A stretch of 64,000 nt of DNA from Ditylenchus dipsaci (taxonomy: Eukaryota > Nematoda > Chromadorea > Rhabditida > Anguinidae): assembly GCA_004194705.1 (NCBI GenBank), contig SADC01001376.1, positions 1-64,000 on the forward strand. The letters are read 5' to 3'. Position numbers and translations under genes: made by a program. Below, in pieces: positions 42,969 through 54,076 of this stretch. The first letter of the stretch is position 1, and every line of letters starts with the position of its first letter. Under the pieces are notes generated by a model. That model searched no databases and was not told where the DNA came from. It worked only from the letters and a program-made list of their open reading frames with translations.

Positions 42969-43570
42969 CTTCTCGGTGCAGTTTTAGTTAAACTTTTAAA
43001 TAATAGTAAGTTCCACTAAACAGACAAATGTATTTCACCTAATTTCGCTTATTTAAGTCGAAAACACCATTTTGGAAAAATGACACAGTTGTTTCTTTGA
43101 GGCAATATTTTACATTAAGTTACATTAAACCCGACAACACTATGTCAATAGAAAGCTGATTGTCTGCGCTTTCTCACGAGCTGTAGATGAAATATTTAAG
43201 TACTAGCTGATTTTCTAAGCATACCCAGTCATGCCATTCCGAAATCGGTAAAAATCTCGAGCCAAACCGGCTTTTTCGAAAAACAGTTTGCAGATTCAGA
43301 TTATCCTTGAAATTCTGCACCGAAACTCATCGGTATCACAGTCAGGTTCTGGCGTGTTAAACATTAACCCAAATACTGTTGCCTTAATATGCCTTTTCTA
43401 TTACTTTTTCGCTGAATATCCACATATGTTCCAGGAACGCTCGTGCGACTGTCTTTTGATCAAATTTTCAAAGTCATATCTCCAAGACTCATATTATTTT
43501 GTTTACTAGTGCTTGGCGGCCCTACGGGCCGCTCTCGTTTTCGCTGGTGCTTTCAAAAGCATTTTTAAAA

Positions 43571-44281
43571 GGGTAAAACGGAATTTTGCAGCTAATTCTC
43601 GTAATTTTGCAGCTAATTCTCGTAATTTTGCAGCTAATTCTCGTAATTTTGCAGCTAATTCTCGTAATTTTGCAGCTAATTCTTGTAATTTTGCAGCTAA
43701 TTCTCGTAATTTTGCAGCAAATCCTTGTAATCTTGCAGCAAATATTAGTGAATTTTGCGGGAATTCGAATTTCCTAGTCAAAAAATGACTTGGATCGCTC
43801 AGAATCCCAGCCCGGAGTGGTCAGAAGCCCCTGAAAGTTGGTTTTTTGGGGGTTTACTAAAGGGGGGGGGTAAACTTTTCGAGAAAAATCGATTTAGCGG
43901 ATCAGATTTCGGGTCCGATCGGCTTAATTGCCCACAACTCCACACTGAACCACTCCAAACCGTCATAAACCTGAAATTCTGAGCGATTAAGCCGATCGGA
44001 CCGGAATTCTGATCCGCCCAATCGAATTTTCGCAAAAAGTTTACCCCCCCCCCTTTAGTAAACCCCCAAAAAACCAACTTTCAGGGGCTTCTGACCACTC
44101 CGGGCTGGGATTCTGAGCGATCCAAGTCATCTTTTGACTAGGAAATTCGAATTCCCGCAAAATTCACTCATATTTGCTGCATGATTACAAGGATTTGCTG
44201 CAAAATTACGAGAATTAGCTGCAAAATTACGAGAATTAGCTGCAAAATTACGAGAATTAGCTGCAAAATTCCGTTTTACCC
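43571..44281. mobile_element. MULE-like foldback with 21-bp tandem units and 9-bp duplication
   Basis: 711-bp palindrome starting GGGTAAAACGGAATTTTGC and ending with its complement; flanked by TTTTTAAAA at 43562-43570 and 44282-44290. The left arm has about nine copies of ATTTTGCAGCTAATTCTCGTA, the right arm about four, so copy number has changed on one side since formation. The centre near 43960 pairs CGATCGGCTTAA with its complement. Confidence 0.85.
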
Positions 44282-44472
44282 TTTTTAAAAGCAATAAAAA
44301 TTTAACTAAAGATTTTATTTCTCGAAGATTTCATTCTCATTAATTCTGAGCATAAAAAAAACGATTTCATGACATTATTGTGTACTTGTCGATATAGTTC
44401 GCAATAACATCAAATTTGATGCTGGGCATCAATTATTTTGTTTATTAATTGTAGTTACACGCAACCAGAAAG

Positions 44473-44884
44473 CAGGGCTGAGAACTCGTCCTTGGCTCGT
44501 CCTTGATATTTCACGGTTTTTACTATCGATAATATCATTAAATTTCAGACGTTTAGTTCTAGATCTGTTTCAAAAAATATTCTCTACAAATTAATAAGAT
44601 AACATTCCTGAAAAAATGCATAAAGTTGAACGAAAATAACAGTAAAAGTCTAAAGACGAGTAAATGGACGAGTTTGGGACTAGTTGCTCGTCTTTAGACT
44701 TTTGACGTATGTTTTGTACAACTGAATGCGTTATCTGTGTTATGTTTTTACGCAATTTTGTAGAGTGACGCTTCCTTGACAAATCCATACCGAAACATTG
44801 AAAATACACAACATCATTGATGAAAAAATCTATAAAATGTCATGGACGAGGGAAGGACGAGGCGAGGACGAGTTCCCAGCACTG
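44473..44884. mobile_element. hAT-like MITE with CTCGTCC tandem motif
   Basis: Ends CAGGGCTGAGAACTCGTCC and, inverted, CAGTGCTGGGAACTCGTCC, flanked by CCAGAAAG at 44465-44472 and 44885-44892 (perfect 8-bp duplication). CTCGTCC words recur at the ends and in the middle. Confidence 0.85.
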
Positions 44885-44939
44885 CCAGAAAGATCAAAAT
44901 CGAATGAAAAAGTTTCATTTTCGGGCACCTTCAAACCAC

Positions 44940-45265
44940 CACTGCCGCCGCCTGGTGGCTCCGCCAGCTGCGCCAGCGCCAGTTATTCAAAAAAACTAAG
45001 CTAAAGTGCAAAATCCCATGCTAAAATCCGAAATCTCGTTCTTATAAGCCTTAAAAATTAGTTTTCGGGAGTTTATTCAAAAAAGAGGTGACATAAATGA
45101 TCAGTTTTGTTGGAGTTCATTCTAAAATCATGACATTGCTGAACGTGTGCGCCACCTCCATTTGGCCGCCACCCTCATACTACGCCGCCGGCGCCGCCAC
45201 CACCGCCGGCATCACCTTATTTTTAACTGCCGGCGGCGTTGGCACTGGTGGTGGTTGCGGTGATC
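44940..45265. repeat. GCC/GGC-rich repeat pair
   Basis: 44940-44985 (CACTGCCGCCGCCTGGTGG) and 45155-45265 (GCCGCCGGCGCCGCCACC ... GGCGGCGTTGGCACTGGTGG), ending GATCCAACTATG, the inverted flank of 7985-8165. Confidence 0.6.
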
Positions 45266-45419
45266 CAACTATGCTCACAATATACTTTATTTTCCTATAA
45301 ACTTGAACATAAATGTTAAAACTAACTGTCATATTTTGAATTTCGTTCGAGACTGAAAATTTGAATTACCGTGTATTCTTTTTTTCAATTATGTCAAAGT
45401 GGCATGCTCGTCAAAATTT

Positions 45420-45560
45420 GAAAGTCGTCATCAAAATTCTAATACCTCTCGAGACAATAACCGTTCAGATATGGTAGGATTCTTTTAAAATTTTAGTATG
45501 TGTTGTCTCAAGAGGAATTTAGAATTTCGATGACGAGTCCAAATTTTAATAGCAGTTCTT
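45420..45560. repeat. Degraded CCTCTCGAGACA foldback
   Basis: CATCAAAATTCTAATACCTC ... TGTCTCAAGAGGAATTTAG; a diverged copy of the centre of 42165-42560. Confidence 0.65.
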
Positions 45561-45879
45561 TAAGCAAATCGTCGACGGCCAACAAATAATGCGTTGTCGA
45601 TATGTCTAAGTTTATCGTTTAGGCCGCAAATAGCGATAAACTCGAATACTATTGAATGACATTTCTTAAATTATTTGGCCATGAAATAATTTTTCATTTA
45701 TTTATGGATAATTTCTCCGTGAAAAGCCTGGAAAAGCAACGCAATGAGCAACAAAGAGCTGTATAGGGAGTGAAATGGCCACTTAAGTGCGGGCGTTTTT
45801 TGGGTGGAAAAACATATTTGCCGCGAATATGTTTTGTTATGTGTCGGCTCGTCGATGTATTCAGTAGTTTTGAAAGTGT

Positions 45880-46171
45880 TAAAATATCCAGTTTAAAGGT
45901 CTCTGTCCTTACAACTGGTCACGATAAGGTGCAGGTAACGGTAATACTAAGAGCGCGAAAAAAAATTGGTGCACACCTACCTATTTATTGCTACACAAAG
46001 GCTATAAGATTTCTCAAAAATATTTACGTAAAAATTTTCCCAGCTCCTTCAGCGTCGAAAACTAAAGTATAAGCCCACATGCTCCATTAACTCCACATGC
46101 TCTGATAACTCCACACCTTAGAGCAAGTTTGAAAAATAACTCCACATGTGGAGCTATTAGAGGAAATACGG
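45880..46171 (+). pseudogene. Decayed pogo/Tigger transposase fragment and right end
   Basis: The plus-strand frame VSVLTTGHDKVQVTVILRAR lines up with VTIVTTGHEKMRITVCLTAR of the 8.3-10.4 kb transposase. At 46155-46171 the sequence ATTAGAGGAAATACGG is followed by TA, like the ends of that family. The left end was not found. Confidence 0.6.
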
Positions 46172-46434
46172 TACCTACGTGAAATAACACATTTCGTCGC
46201 ATTCAAAAAAAACCCGAGCACGTTCTCTGATTTCCTGAATATTTTTGCTTATACGGGCCATTTTTGCTTACCATTCAAACAATATGATTATTTCATTTAT
46301 AAAGGTTTCAATTCGCGCACTTTTTAGTTCGTTATATCTAGCTTGGCTTGCCAAAATATAAAATAATTTGTGCACTCTTGCCTTTTGTGATTATAATTTT
46401 TCTTTGTGTTTTGTACCAAATTATTTTATCAATT

Positions 46435-46444
46435 CACTTTTTAG
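46435..46444 (+). promoter_or_regulatory. Putative trans-splice acceptor of the Skp1-like gene
   Basis: CACTTTTTAG ends four bases before the ATG at 46449, with no upstream exon; fits spliced-leader addition. Confidence 0.4.
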
Positions 46445-46448
46445 CAAA

Positions 46449-48454
46449 ATGACAACTGCTGCTTCAACTTCTTCTCACAGCAATCTGGTGTTTATCTGTG
46501 AAAACAATGAGCAAATAGCTATTCCTGAAACTTTTCCTAAGTTTTCTCGTTTTCTGCGTGAATACCTCAACACTTTTATGGTTGACAATGCAGATGAGAA
46601 AAGTAGACAAGCAGCTTCCAGTATTCAGCTAACTCAAATCGAGAAGCAACATGTCAAGGTGATCTTTGATTTTGTGGAGCAGTGGAAGCGAAAAATGCCG
46701 AGTGAATACAACGACGTGCTGCTTGATGAGGAACATATAAAAAGGTGAGATTGAAGTTTTTAGCCCTAGGGATACAAAAAGCACGGCACTTTTACCGGCA
46801 GGAGTACAGTCCAACCTTGTTTATTCGGCAACCCCCAAAGTTCGTTCCAAACTTGGCTCCTAGACTTTTTTAACCCATCTTTTGAAAACTTTTGCCAGTT
46901 CTGGTCGAAAATGTTGGGATTCTGATCGTGCCGATCATTTTTTTCAAATCCTGCAATTTCATCATTAAAAAAGCAAAAGCCCGGTTATCTGGCATCTGTT
47001 TTTTAAAAGAGTGCCGGATAACCGGGTTTTCGCTAATTTAATGATAAATTTGCAGGATTTCAAAAAAACGATTGGAATCTTGGCGATATTTCCGACCAGA
47101 CTGTCAAAAGAGAATTGGCAAAATTTTTCAAAAAATGTCTTAAAAAAGTTCGTTTGCCTTGGTCCCCTCTGCGGTTTTTGGTTATTTTTTTGGTATCTCC
47201 CTATGGTTTTTGGTCATTTTTCGGTATTATAACCTGTTTCAATCACTGAAGTTGAGGCAAACTAAATATGCACCACGTCATTACTTTTTGGAAGGGGGGG
47301 CAGGTGCATTTCAACTTTTACAGGTTAGTCACCTGATTAAAAAAAAGTAGGTCACTGGTTCGACTACCAATGCGGGAAGTTTTGTTTCATAGAGACATTT
47401 ATTGTAAACGGTGCCTTCAAGACCTCTCCAAAATGCGAAGAATTAGAGTATATTTATTCAAGCACAGACTTTGTTTCAAGTAACAAAAAATCCATTAAAC
47501 TTTCGACTACCGTATTTACTCTAATAGTAGCCCCGGGGTCACTAATTTTCAACCTACTAAAAATCGGATAAATTCGAGGTCGATCTCGAGATTTTCGGGT
47601 GCCCAACCAAAATCAAAAAGAGGGATCGGTAGAGCTTGTGGGAGTTAAGAAAATGCAATAAACAGCTTTTCAAAATATTGACTCTGCTTTGAAATACAGA
47701 CCCTCAGAGTTGAGGGTGAGGGGAGGTCACTATTAGAGTGGGGGGGGGGGTTACTATTAGAGTAAATACGGTATGTCAATCATTTCTGAAAAAGTTGAAA
47801 AATTAGACCCGCGGTATGCTCCTACGCCAATTTAACAAAATCGCCGGCGCCCTAACTCAGAACTCGCCGGAGTTCAAGAGCTACAAAACCACGTTACAAA
47901 TTTTTTTGTTGAGACGTGGCCTTTTGACAAAAATCAATTTCGTAAAACAATGACAAAAATTCCAATTTTTCGGACTGTTGTGATTTTTTACAAAAGATTG
48001 ATTATTTCCAAAAGACCATGTCTCAGATTATTTACAATGAAGTAAACTGTCCACGTTTTTAGATCACTGCCATTCCCACATGGTCTCAGGCATTTTTCCA
48101 GATCATCGACCAAGATGATCTCATAGCATCAGCCAATGCAGCCAATTTCCTTGCTGTGCCAATTTTTGTCAAATATTTCACCAATTTCCTTGTAAATCGC
48201 CTTGAAAGCTGTGAAACTTCATTAGAAATGGCTAAGTTAATGAACTGGAAAATGACTTCTCCCGCAAACAGAATGAGGCACACAGAAAATTTCTGGAGAA
48301 TGGCTCTTTCAAAAAGCTAGTCATAGATTCCAGTCCTGAAGACGAAATAGAAGATCCCGCTAATCCTGAGGCATCAAAAAAAATCCAATCACAGAAAAGT
48401 GGACAGTCTAATAGTGAAGAATTTAGCACTGGATGTTTTGGATCGAATGTGTAA
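46449..48454 (+). CDS. Divergent Skp1-like (SKR) protein, frame-broken
   Basis: Skp1 links F-box proteins to cullin-1 in SCF ubiquitin ligases. Exon 1 (46449-46744): NLVFICENNEQIAIPETFPK, SSIQLTQIEKQHVKVIFDFV and EQWKRKMP match the BTB-like N-terminal half. Exon 2 (from 48063): IPTWSQAFFQIIDQDDLIAS, ANAANFLAVPIFVKYFTNFL match the IP.WD..F....L....AANYL C-terminal half, which binds F-box proteins. Near 48243 the frame shifts by one, giving ELENDFSRKQNEAHRKFLEN, then an extra 35-residue Ser/Glu tail to a stop at 48452-48454. Oddities: exon 1 ends in phase 2 but exon 2 needs phase 0, and the slip at 48243. Either a missing small exon plus an indel, or a pseudogene. AATAAA overlaps the stop. Confidence 0.7.
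46807..47150. mobile_element. CAGTCC-end MITE in the Skp1-like intron
   Basis: CAGTCCAACCTTGTTTATTCGG left end; internal palindrome AAGCCCGGTTATCTGGC/GCCGGATAACCGGGTT. Shares CCGACCAGACTGTCAAAA words with 19559-19942. Confidence 0.55.
47511..47771. mobile_element. Tigger-derived MITE (CCGTATTTACTCTAATAGTA)
   Basis: 261 bp, TA-flanked, ends CCGTATTTACTCTAATAGTA and complement. The ends resemble those of the 8282-10379 transposon (CCGTATATTCTCTATTAG), including repeated TCACTATTAGAGT units, so it was probably moved by a related transposase. Confidence 0.75.
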
Positions 48455-48649
48455 ATAAAACTTATTTTTAAATGCCAAAATATTATTTTTTGCAAAAATA
48501 ATGGCTGAAACTCAGAAGAAGGTGAGAGACGAATTTCCATCTCTCTTTCGAGCCACACAAAGTTAAGAAAATACGAAAAAATTAAAAAAAAACACACTGA
48601 TCACAAAAACGAGCGACAAAAAAATTTAAAAAATTAAAACCGAAATTTA

Positions 48650-48950
48650 AAAAAAATGGTAGTGTTTTTTTTGGCTCACCCTGTTTATAACAAACAAAAA
48701 TTAGGGATGGTGCTTTGTTCTTACCGCAGAACAGTTGAAAATTACGGCCAATCATTTTTTTCTCCCGCAAAATTTTGTTCTCATCGAATTTCGTATTTTT
48801 AATCAAAATTTTTCGGAAATTTGTATTTTTTAGTCATAAAATTACTTGGATTGCTCAGAATTATAGAGTGACCAGAAGCCCTCAATATTGTTGTTTAAGG
48901 ATTTTACTAAGGGGAGGGGTTAAGTTTTTTGCAAAAGCGATTGGGCGGAT
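48650..48950. repeat. Dispersed repeat, inverted partner of 10380-10680
   Basis: GGCTCACCCTGTTTATAACA, CTTACCGCAGAACAGTTGAA and the AAGGGGAGGGG core occur in the same order, inverted, 38 kb away. Confidence 0.65.
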
Positions 48951-49210
48951 TAGAATTAGAGTCAGATGGCCTCGATTGCCCAGAATTTAACTCTTGACTA
49001 TTGTAAGGATTGTTGAGTTCGACTGAACGTAGTTTCCAGTCGAGACAATAGGTTTCGCTTGGAAACCTATTATGTCCCTAAATAGTTCCAGATTTAAATA
49101 AACAAATTCAATTATGGATTTGTCTCGTCCAGATTTGTCGATATAGGCAGTCTAGTTTCAATATTAGTATTCTTTTTCTGGATCTGATTTTTGCTAGCTG
49201 CTTCATATTG

Positions 49211-49945
49211 ATGTCTGCCAAAAAGGTTAGTCTTAAAGCTTTAAAATCCAGTGCGCTCTCCGTTGAACCTGTTCCCGACAATAAGCGGCTCCTGTCCAGT
49301 TCAGTTATTCAGGGTTTACTGATAGCTACTTCTTAATTAAAGGGAACTGAGTTTGCCAATGCAATGGCGAACCTTCCAGTTATTTTAAGTTTCCTTTCTA
49401 TCCAGTCTAATCCAGTTATAGAGCATCAGGTCGCTGAGACCCATGTCTCGTATTATGATGACCTTTGTCTCATACACTTTTCCAGTCCGGTTTCTACCGA
49501 AGTTCCAGTTCCTATAATTACTCCAGATCCCGAGGTGTCCTCGCTCGAGGCATCCATTCTAGTTTCAGATACCTCCGATGGATCTATTGCGCAAGAATCT
49601 TCCGTGGTCTCTACTCCAGCATGTCGGGATTCCCTCCGTATGGTTTCGATCTCCTCCTCCAGCTCGCGCTCCCAATTGCAATACGAAAATGATGTTTCTC
49701 CAGCTGGGTCTTTGGTGCGCACCTCAAGTGCATGGGAAATGCCACAGACGGCCTATTCAGACTCAGATGAAGAGGATCTTCCAGAATTCCATCCAGTCTC
49801 AATAGTATCAATTTCTAATATTATTTCTCCAGTCTGTACTCCTGTTCCCTGTACTCAATGGTGCACTAATAAAGAAAACCAGTCAAAAATTTCTTTAATG
49901 TTTACTCTATTCTCAACCATCTTAAACCACCCTGAATCATCATAA
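49211..49945 (+). CDS. Ser/Pro-rich acidic ORF with KEN motif, one in-frame stop
   Basis: ATG at 49211 opens MSAKKVSLKALKSSALSVEP and VPDNKRLLSSSVIQ; a TAA at 49334-49336 interrupts, and the same frame continues from ATG 49364 for 193 codons. Content: Ser/Pro/Glu-rich, with SDSDEEDLPEFHPVSIVSIS and QWCTNKENQSKIS. A KEN box is a destruction signal of APC/C substrates such as securins and mitotic cyclins, and RDSLRM slightly resembles a D-box; no folded domain is seen. With one stop and no clear introns it may be a retrocopy, a pseudogene, or a gene starting at the second ATG. Family not recognised. Confidence 0.45.
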
Positions 49946-50709
49946 CTTGCTCCAAACCCGTACCTAACAACTTTGGATCAGTGTTTAGGCTGAGTTAAGG
50001 CGGTTTAAGGTGCTCAAGGTTGGAAATCTCGATCGAAAATAGATCAAACAGCAAATCTGATAAGGGCAATCGAATTTATACTAAAAGTCTACATCCCTTC
50101 AGTAAACCTCCAAAAAACCAACTTTCATGGGCTTCTGGCCACCATGGGGTGGCATTCTCAGCGATCGAAGTTATTTTCTGACCATAAAAGTCAAATCCGC
50201 GCAAAAATTTTGACTAAAAATCCAAAATACTACGAGACATTTTATTAAAAAAGATCATTTTCGCGGAATTTTGCGGGAATATCAAATTGCGGTAGGAAAA
50301 AAATGACGCTACTCATTTTGACAAACACGTCAAAAGGCGGGGCCGACATTTTTCTTCTCAAGACAAAATATTCAAAAAAATTTATATTTTTGGGTTTTTT
50401 GTCATATTTCCCAAATTTTTGTATTGTTGTTTGTAACCTATGCCTATGTGTGTCATATATAAGAAATTTTTATATAACTGGATTGCCCAGGAACTGTTGT
50501 TTCGCTTGAAAAAAAACTTTAACCGAATTAAATTATAAACTCAAAAAGTTTGAACAGAAACAAGTTCAAATTAACGATTAACAGAGTCGAATTGCCAACT
50601 TCAAATGCCTTTTTCTCTCCAAAGTACGTGTCCCAAACATTTTCTGGCTGGTCATAATGTAGCGTTTTTCCTCAGCCTTCTTACGGTGTATTAAATTGTT
50701 CTTTCTTCT
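49946..50709. other. Spacer with MULE-foldback relic
   Basis: 50095-50300 resembles one arm of 43571-44281 (AAAACCAACTTTCATGGGCTTCT, first 20 bases). No exon seen. Confidence 0.4.
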
Positions 50710-51555
50710 TTAAAGGACCCGACCTCTTCCTAGTCATGGCAATTTGTAATTTTTGAATTGGCGGGGGACCATTTATTTTTTCCGTAATTATTTTTTGAAA
50801 TGCGAAAATATTTTTTCATTAAAAGTTGCGTGTCTATTTTGGCTCAAATTGAAAACACCCGTCAAAATATGTAAATCTCCCGTCAAATTTATTTTTTACC
50901 CGTCAAATTCAAATTTCAAACAAAATATGTAAATTTCCCGTCAAATTATGTAAATCTCCCGTCAAATTTAAATTTTTTCCCTGATTCAGTTAGCTTTTGT
51001 CATTCCAAGTGCATATCTTGAAACCAAATATCCTTTACACTCGAATAACCACATTATGTATTAATTTATGTATTAAATTTAAATTTGACGGGAGATTTAC
51101 ATAATTTGACGGGAAGTTTGACCTTTGAAGGGACGAAAAACCAACGCCTTCGATTTGACCGGAAAGACGACAAAGCCGCGACCTAGAAGTTGAATAAAAA
51201 ACATCCGAAAATTGTGAAGTGAAATATTCACCTGGTTGGATGATGGATCAAGCAATCCCACCTGAAAACAAAACGAGAAAAGCAAAAGATGGCGATGGTA
51301 AAGAAATAAAAACGTATCTAATACAATGGCACGCAGCTCACTCTGGACCTAGGTAGAGATGCCAGATCATCTAGACAACAAGAAATTTCAACAAGAACCA
51401 AAAGGAAAAAACTCACATCAAAAATAGACACGCAACTTTTAATAAAAAAATATTTTCGCATTTCAAAAAAATAATTACGGAAAAATAAATGGTCCCCCGC
51501 CAATTCAAAAATTACAAATTGCCATGACTAGGAAGAGGTCAGGTCCTTTAAATTA
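50710..51555. repeat. Foldback with nested CCCGTCAAATT repeats
   Basis: Arms 50713-50850 and 51410-51550 (TTTAAAGGACCCGACCTCTT left; complement right). Between them 50855-51120 has repeated TAAATCTCCCGTCAAATT units, one block inverted. Confidence 0.75.
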
Positions 51556-51879
51556 ACCTGGTGGTTTTGTGAAAATTTGACTTGTTTTAGTAAGCTAACG
51601 GACCTCATGTTTCCGCTAATATAGCGTAATTTGTAAAAATAAATGACAAAATATTAATCGTTGCAACTTTTTGTAAAAATTGATCGGCCAAATTTCGATA
51701 TACACCCCACTCAACCATGATGTGGCTTGTAAATTTTAAGGCATTTCAAATCTAGAAAACAAAAAGTTTCGGACAAAAAAGTTTAGTGAAAAGTTCACTC
51801 GGGTGAAGAGGCAATAATCAGTGTAGGAAATTTTTAAGGGAGAATAAGTATCCAAAAAAAAAAGAAAAAATGGACGAGG

Positions 51880-52045
51880 ATTAAATGTGCCACTTTTGGC
51901 TGAAAAATGCCACCTTTTCAGATTTTTGTCTTAAAATGCTGGAATGTGCCACTTTTTGTCGAAATGTGCCACCTTTTAGCTGAAAAGTGTCATCTTTTGT
52001 TAAAATATGTCACCTTTTATTGAAAAGTGCCACTTTTTGTTGATG
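51880..52045. repeat. TGTGCCACTTTTTG tandem repeat
   Basis: About nine imperfect copies of GTGCCACCTTTT(A/C)GC and variants. Confidence 0.65.
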
Positions 52046-52227
52046 ACCGGGTGGGTGTTCCAGACTTGAGTGGGTGTGTTCCAGCATTTAGCCTAAAAAA
52101 GGTATGGCCATTTCAAAATCACCGAATTTATTGAAACACCTTGTACAATGCAGAAAGTGACACAATTCAACAAATAGTTTACTTTCCAGCTAAAAAGTGA
52201 CATAGTTCAACAAAAGGTTGAATTTTT

Positions 52228-53277
52228 CAGAACAAGAGTCTTCAGAGTTCGAGTATGTTATTAGACCTGCATCCTACAAATAATCATCCTGAAATTCGGT
52301 TTAAAATCACCAACCGAGTTCATCCATATACCAAGATTATTCAAGCAACGAATTTCGAATGTTTAATGATACATTATCGGGTAACAGTATAGAATCCCCC
52401 GCCTGAGCCAGCGAAAAATTGACTTTTCCTCAAGGAGAAAGAAACCGTAAACTTCAGAACGAACACGCTAAGTACGATTTCATTGGTTGCGGGTTCGAAT
52501 CCACCTGGCTGCGTACCTTGTTTATGACTTTTAGACGTTATTGGACAACAGAGGGAACCAAGGCAATTGTTAGCCAAAATTCGTTTTGCTAAGTCTCGTT
52601 TTGCCAATTTTTAGATTTTTCCGAGTTTCGTTTCGACAAAACCTACGTTTGCCGAGTTTTGTTTTTGCCAAACGTATCCTAGTCGTTCTGCGCAGTGCGC
52701 ACCTCGACTAGGGTTGGCCAATGGGCATATGCCCGGGCATATGCCCAAGGGCATATTCCTGGCATCTACTCATACGACATTTTTGGTCAAAATACACGCT
52801 TCGCGGTGTATTTTTTTGTGTATTTTTGCGGGCATATGCCCGGGGGATATTTTGAAGCTGAATCATATTTTCAGGGTGTCTTTTCGGGGTGTATTTATTT
52901 TCTGTGCCACTCTTTTTCTTTTTTTTTATGTCCGGACATATGCCCGGGCATATGCCCATTGGCCAACCCTAACCTCGACCAAAGCAAACCAAAATTTTTT
53001 TCTATTTTTCAGAAACCAAATTGTTATTGAACTCACACAGACCCTGAGAAGCAAGAGTTTACGGGTTCTTTCTCCTTGAGGAAAAGTAAATTTTTCGCTG
53101 GCTCAGGCGGGGGATTCTATACTGTTACCCGATAATGTATCATTAAACATTCAAAATTCGTTGCTTGAATAATCTTGGTATATGGATGAACTCGGTTGGT
53201 GATTTCAAACCGAATTTCAGGATGATTATTTGTAGGATGCAGGTCTAATAACATACTCGAACTCTGAAGACTCTTGG
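52228..53277. repeat. Foldback with ~235-bp arms, interrupted by a hAT-like MITE
   Basis: Left arm 52228-52465 and right arm 53050-53277 are almost perfect complements (AGAGTCTTCAGAGTTCGAG at the tips; CCCCCGCCTGAGCCAGCG further in). Next to the left arm is a tRNA T-arm-like GCGGGTTCGAATCCACC (about 52487). Confidence 0.8.
52709..52971. mobile_element. hAT-like MITE with GGGCATATGCCC motif
   Basis: Ends TAGGGTTGGCCAATGGGCAT and its complement (38 bp perfect), flanked by ACCTCGAC at 52701-52708 and 52972-52979. Each end has two tandem GGGCATATGCCC palindromes, and another pair lies inside. Confidence 0.9.
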
Positions 53278-53814
53278 ATTCAGCAATGTTTAAAATTCCA
53301 AATTAAAATTTTCTTCCAAATGTTTTTTTCATTTTCCTTGTCGCATGTTGAAAAAATAAATATTTAGAAGATTAGAAAAATAACAAAAAAATCTATTTTT
53401 ATTGCAAATTTTCATGAGAGGGGGGGGAGTGATTATTTTGGAAGAAGTACCAGACACTTTGTCGCTGTTCATTGAAAGATTAAAAATTGTGTTTTGTGCT
53501 TTTTGACAAATATTTCATGTTCTAGCCTTACAGCTTTTGTTTAAGTATCATTAGTAAAGATCAGTGAACAAAAACAAAGGCTTACTACAAAAAGAAAATA
53601 CAGAGAATTACAAATAATAGAAATGAGTTACTACTAAGTAGTTCACACACAAAGCCTACTACAACTACTGTCATCAATTATTTTTTCAGACGAAAACATT
53701 TAAAGGTTAGACGTTGTACAATTTAAAAATATTCCTACCAATTATTTAGAAGCAGACCAATATAATTTATTTGGGTCAACCGCTTTTTCAATGCTTCAAG
53801 CCATTAAAAAACCG
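53278..53814. other. Spacer, no gene seen
   Basis: AT-rich, a G9 run near 53419, no supported exon or repeat partner. Confidence 0.35.
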
Positions 53815-54076
53815 ACTTTTTGTAAAAACTGAAACAGGAAATGAACGAACTTAAGGTGCCATTCAGACAAACTTTATATAGTCCACTCTCTTTGACCCGA
53901 CACCCTCGATAACCCGACATCCTGTCGACACTCGATTTGGCCAGGTACTCTAAGGTTCAAGGAAAACGATACTCCGATAAAGCAACACCTCGATAAGCCA
54001 CCATGAGGCCGGCCCCTGGGTTGTCGGGTTGAAGAAGTTCGACTGTAGACCATTCGAAAGCTTATGGCCTTATGGC

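Larger units (their letters stand above)
41640..43440. repeat. Large foldback enclosing two further elements
   Basis: Arms about 41735-41890 and 43185-43345 (CTGACTGTGAGACCGGTTGG left; complement with mismatches right). The elements at 42165-42560 and 42604-42968 sit between them. No transposase seen. Confidence 0.55.

Noticed and set aside
43513..43788. Open frames with perfect heptad-like or NFAANSR repeats on both strands
   Set aside because: They are translations of the 21-bp tandem unit in the left arm of the MULE-like foldback (43571-44281); all frames are open because the unit is a multiple of three.
52445..52512. Possible additional tRNA gene (GGGTTCGAATCCACC)
   Set aside because: The T-arm-like part is good, but no A box, anticodon arm or acceptor stem can be drawn; the same holds for the B boxes at 6789, 14555, 23718, 47355, 58188 and 60018.
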